Positions 63,711 to 64,000 of a stretch of DNA of 64,000 bases are shown piece by piece (within the stretch, counting starts at the first letter, position 1; each line of letters starts with the position of its first letter). This stretch comes from Lachnospiraceae bacterium (lineage in GTDB: Bacteria; Bacillota; Clostridia; Lachnospirales; Lachnospiraceae): the NCBI GenBank assembly GCA_029008875.1, contig JAQXJP010000035.1, positions 310,001 to 374,000 of the forward strand. Direction: 5' to 3'. A model generated the notes under the pieces. It was not told the origin of the DNA. It searched no databases and worked only from the letters and a program-made list of their open reading frames with translations. A program made the translations under genes and the position numbers.

Positions 63711-64000
63711 ATGCACAAAAGAAGTCGTAAATCACTGTTGGAGGTCAAATGGTGGGGATTTCATTCACGCCCGTTCCACACAAATCGCAAGTACAAGGAT
63801 CGTCTGTTTCAACGCATCTTTGATACACCGCAAGATTTGCTGGAACTATATAACGCCGTGAACGATACCCAGTACACCAATTGGGAAGACTTGGAGATTA
63901 CCACTCTCGAAGATGCCATCTACATGTCAATGAAAAATGATAAATCGTTTATCATTTCATCGACCCTGAATTTGTATGAACATCAATCCACTTGGAATCC
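63711..64000 (+). CDS. Rpn/PD-(D/E)XK nuclease family transposase-like protein, truncated by window end
   Basis: GGAGG RBS then MHKRSRKSLLEVKWWGFHSRPFHTNRKYKDRLFQRIFDTPQDLLELYNAVNDTQYTNWEDLEITTLEDAIYMSMKNDKSFIISSTLNLYEHQSTWN; absent from the ORF track. Confidence 0.75.
   Translation, partial: MHKRSRKSLLEVKWWGFHSRPFHTNRKYKDRLFQRIFDTPQDLLELYNAVNDTQYTNWEDLEITTLEDAIYMSMKNDKSFIISSTLNLYEHQSTWN

Overview
A 64 kb chromosomal window from a Gram-positive Clostridia-type bacterium, probably Lachnospiraceae judging by gene content. Most of it is ordinary housekeeping DNA. The blocks are: cdaA-cdaR-glmM-HPr; a ComF/YvyF pair; a TrpXYZ-like ABC transporter; glpK; hom plus an ACT-domain regulator; prfB with a +1 programmed frameshift that the ORF track misses; ftsEX-ctpA; NlpC/P60; PBP1A; an Amt-PII fusion beside tandem type III glutamine synthetases; fba; an hprK-pepM18-murB-rapZ-whiA-HPr-like cluster; uvrC-ftsH; pyrG; pgi; and a partial Rpn-type nuclease at the end. 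The strongest unexplained signal is a large noncoding foldback element present twice in inverted orientation (about 14416-14874 and 42290-42737). Each copy has 43-49 bp near-perfect terminal inverted repeats around a core of about 361 bp that is itself an imperfect palindrome. Roughly 20 core differences separate the copies. At least five paired positions changed on both arms (C-G to T-A or A-T to G-C), so complementarity is kept. At the 42 kb copy a second palindrome layer extends the foldback to about 812 bp. Other points of note: a 900 bp pile-up of four tandem-repeat families ending on the glpK stop codon; an intergenic DnaA-box cluster; an HPr paralogue with His15 replaced by Glu in a Crh-like context; a zinc-ribbon/membrane/CapA fusion; and hairpins upstream of glnA and amt. 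All calls come from reading sequence and translations; no database search was run.
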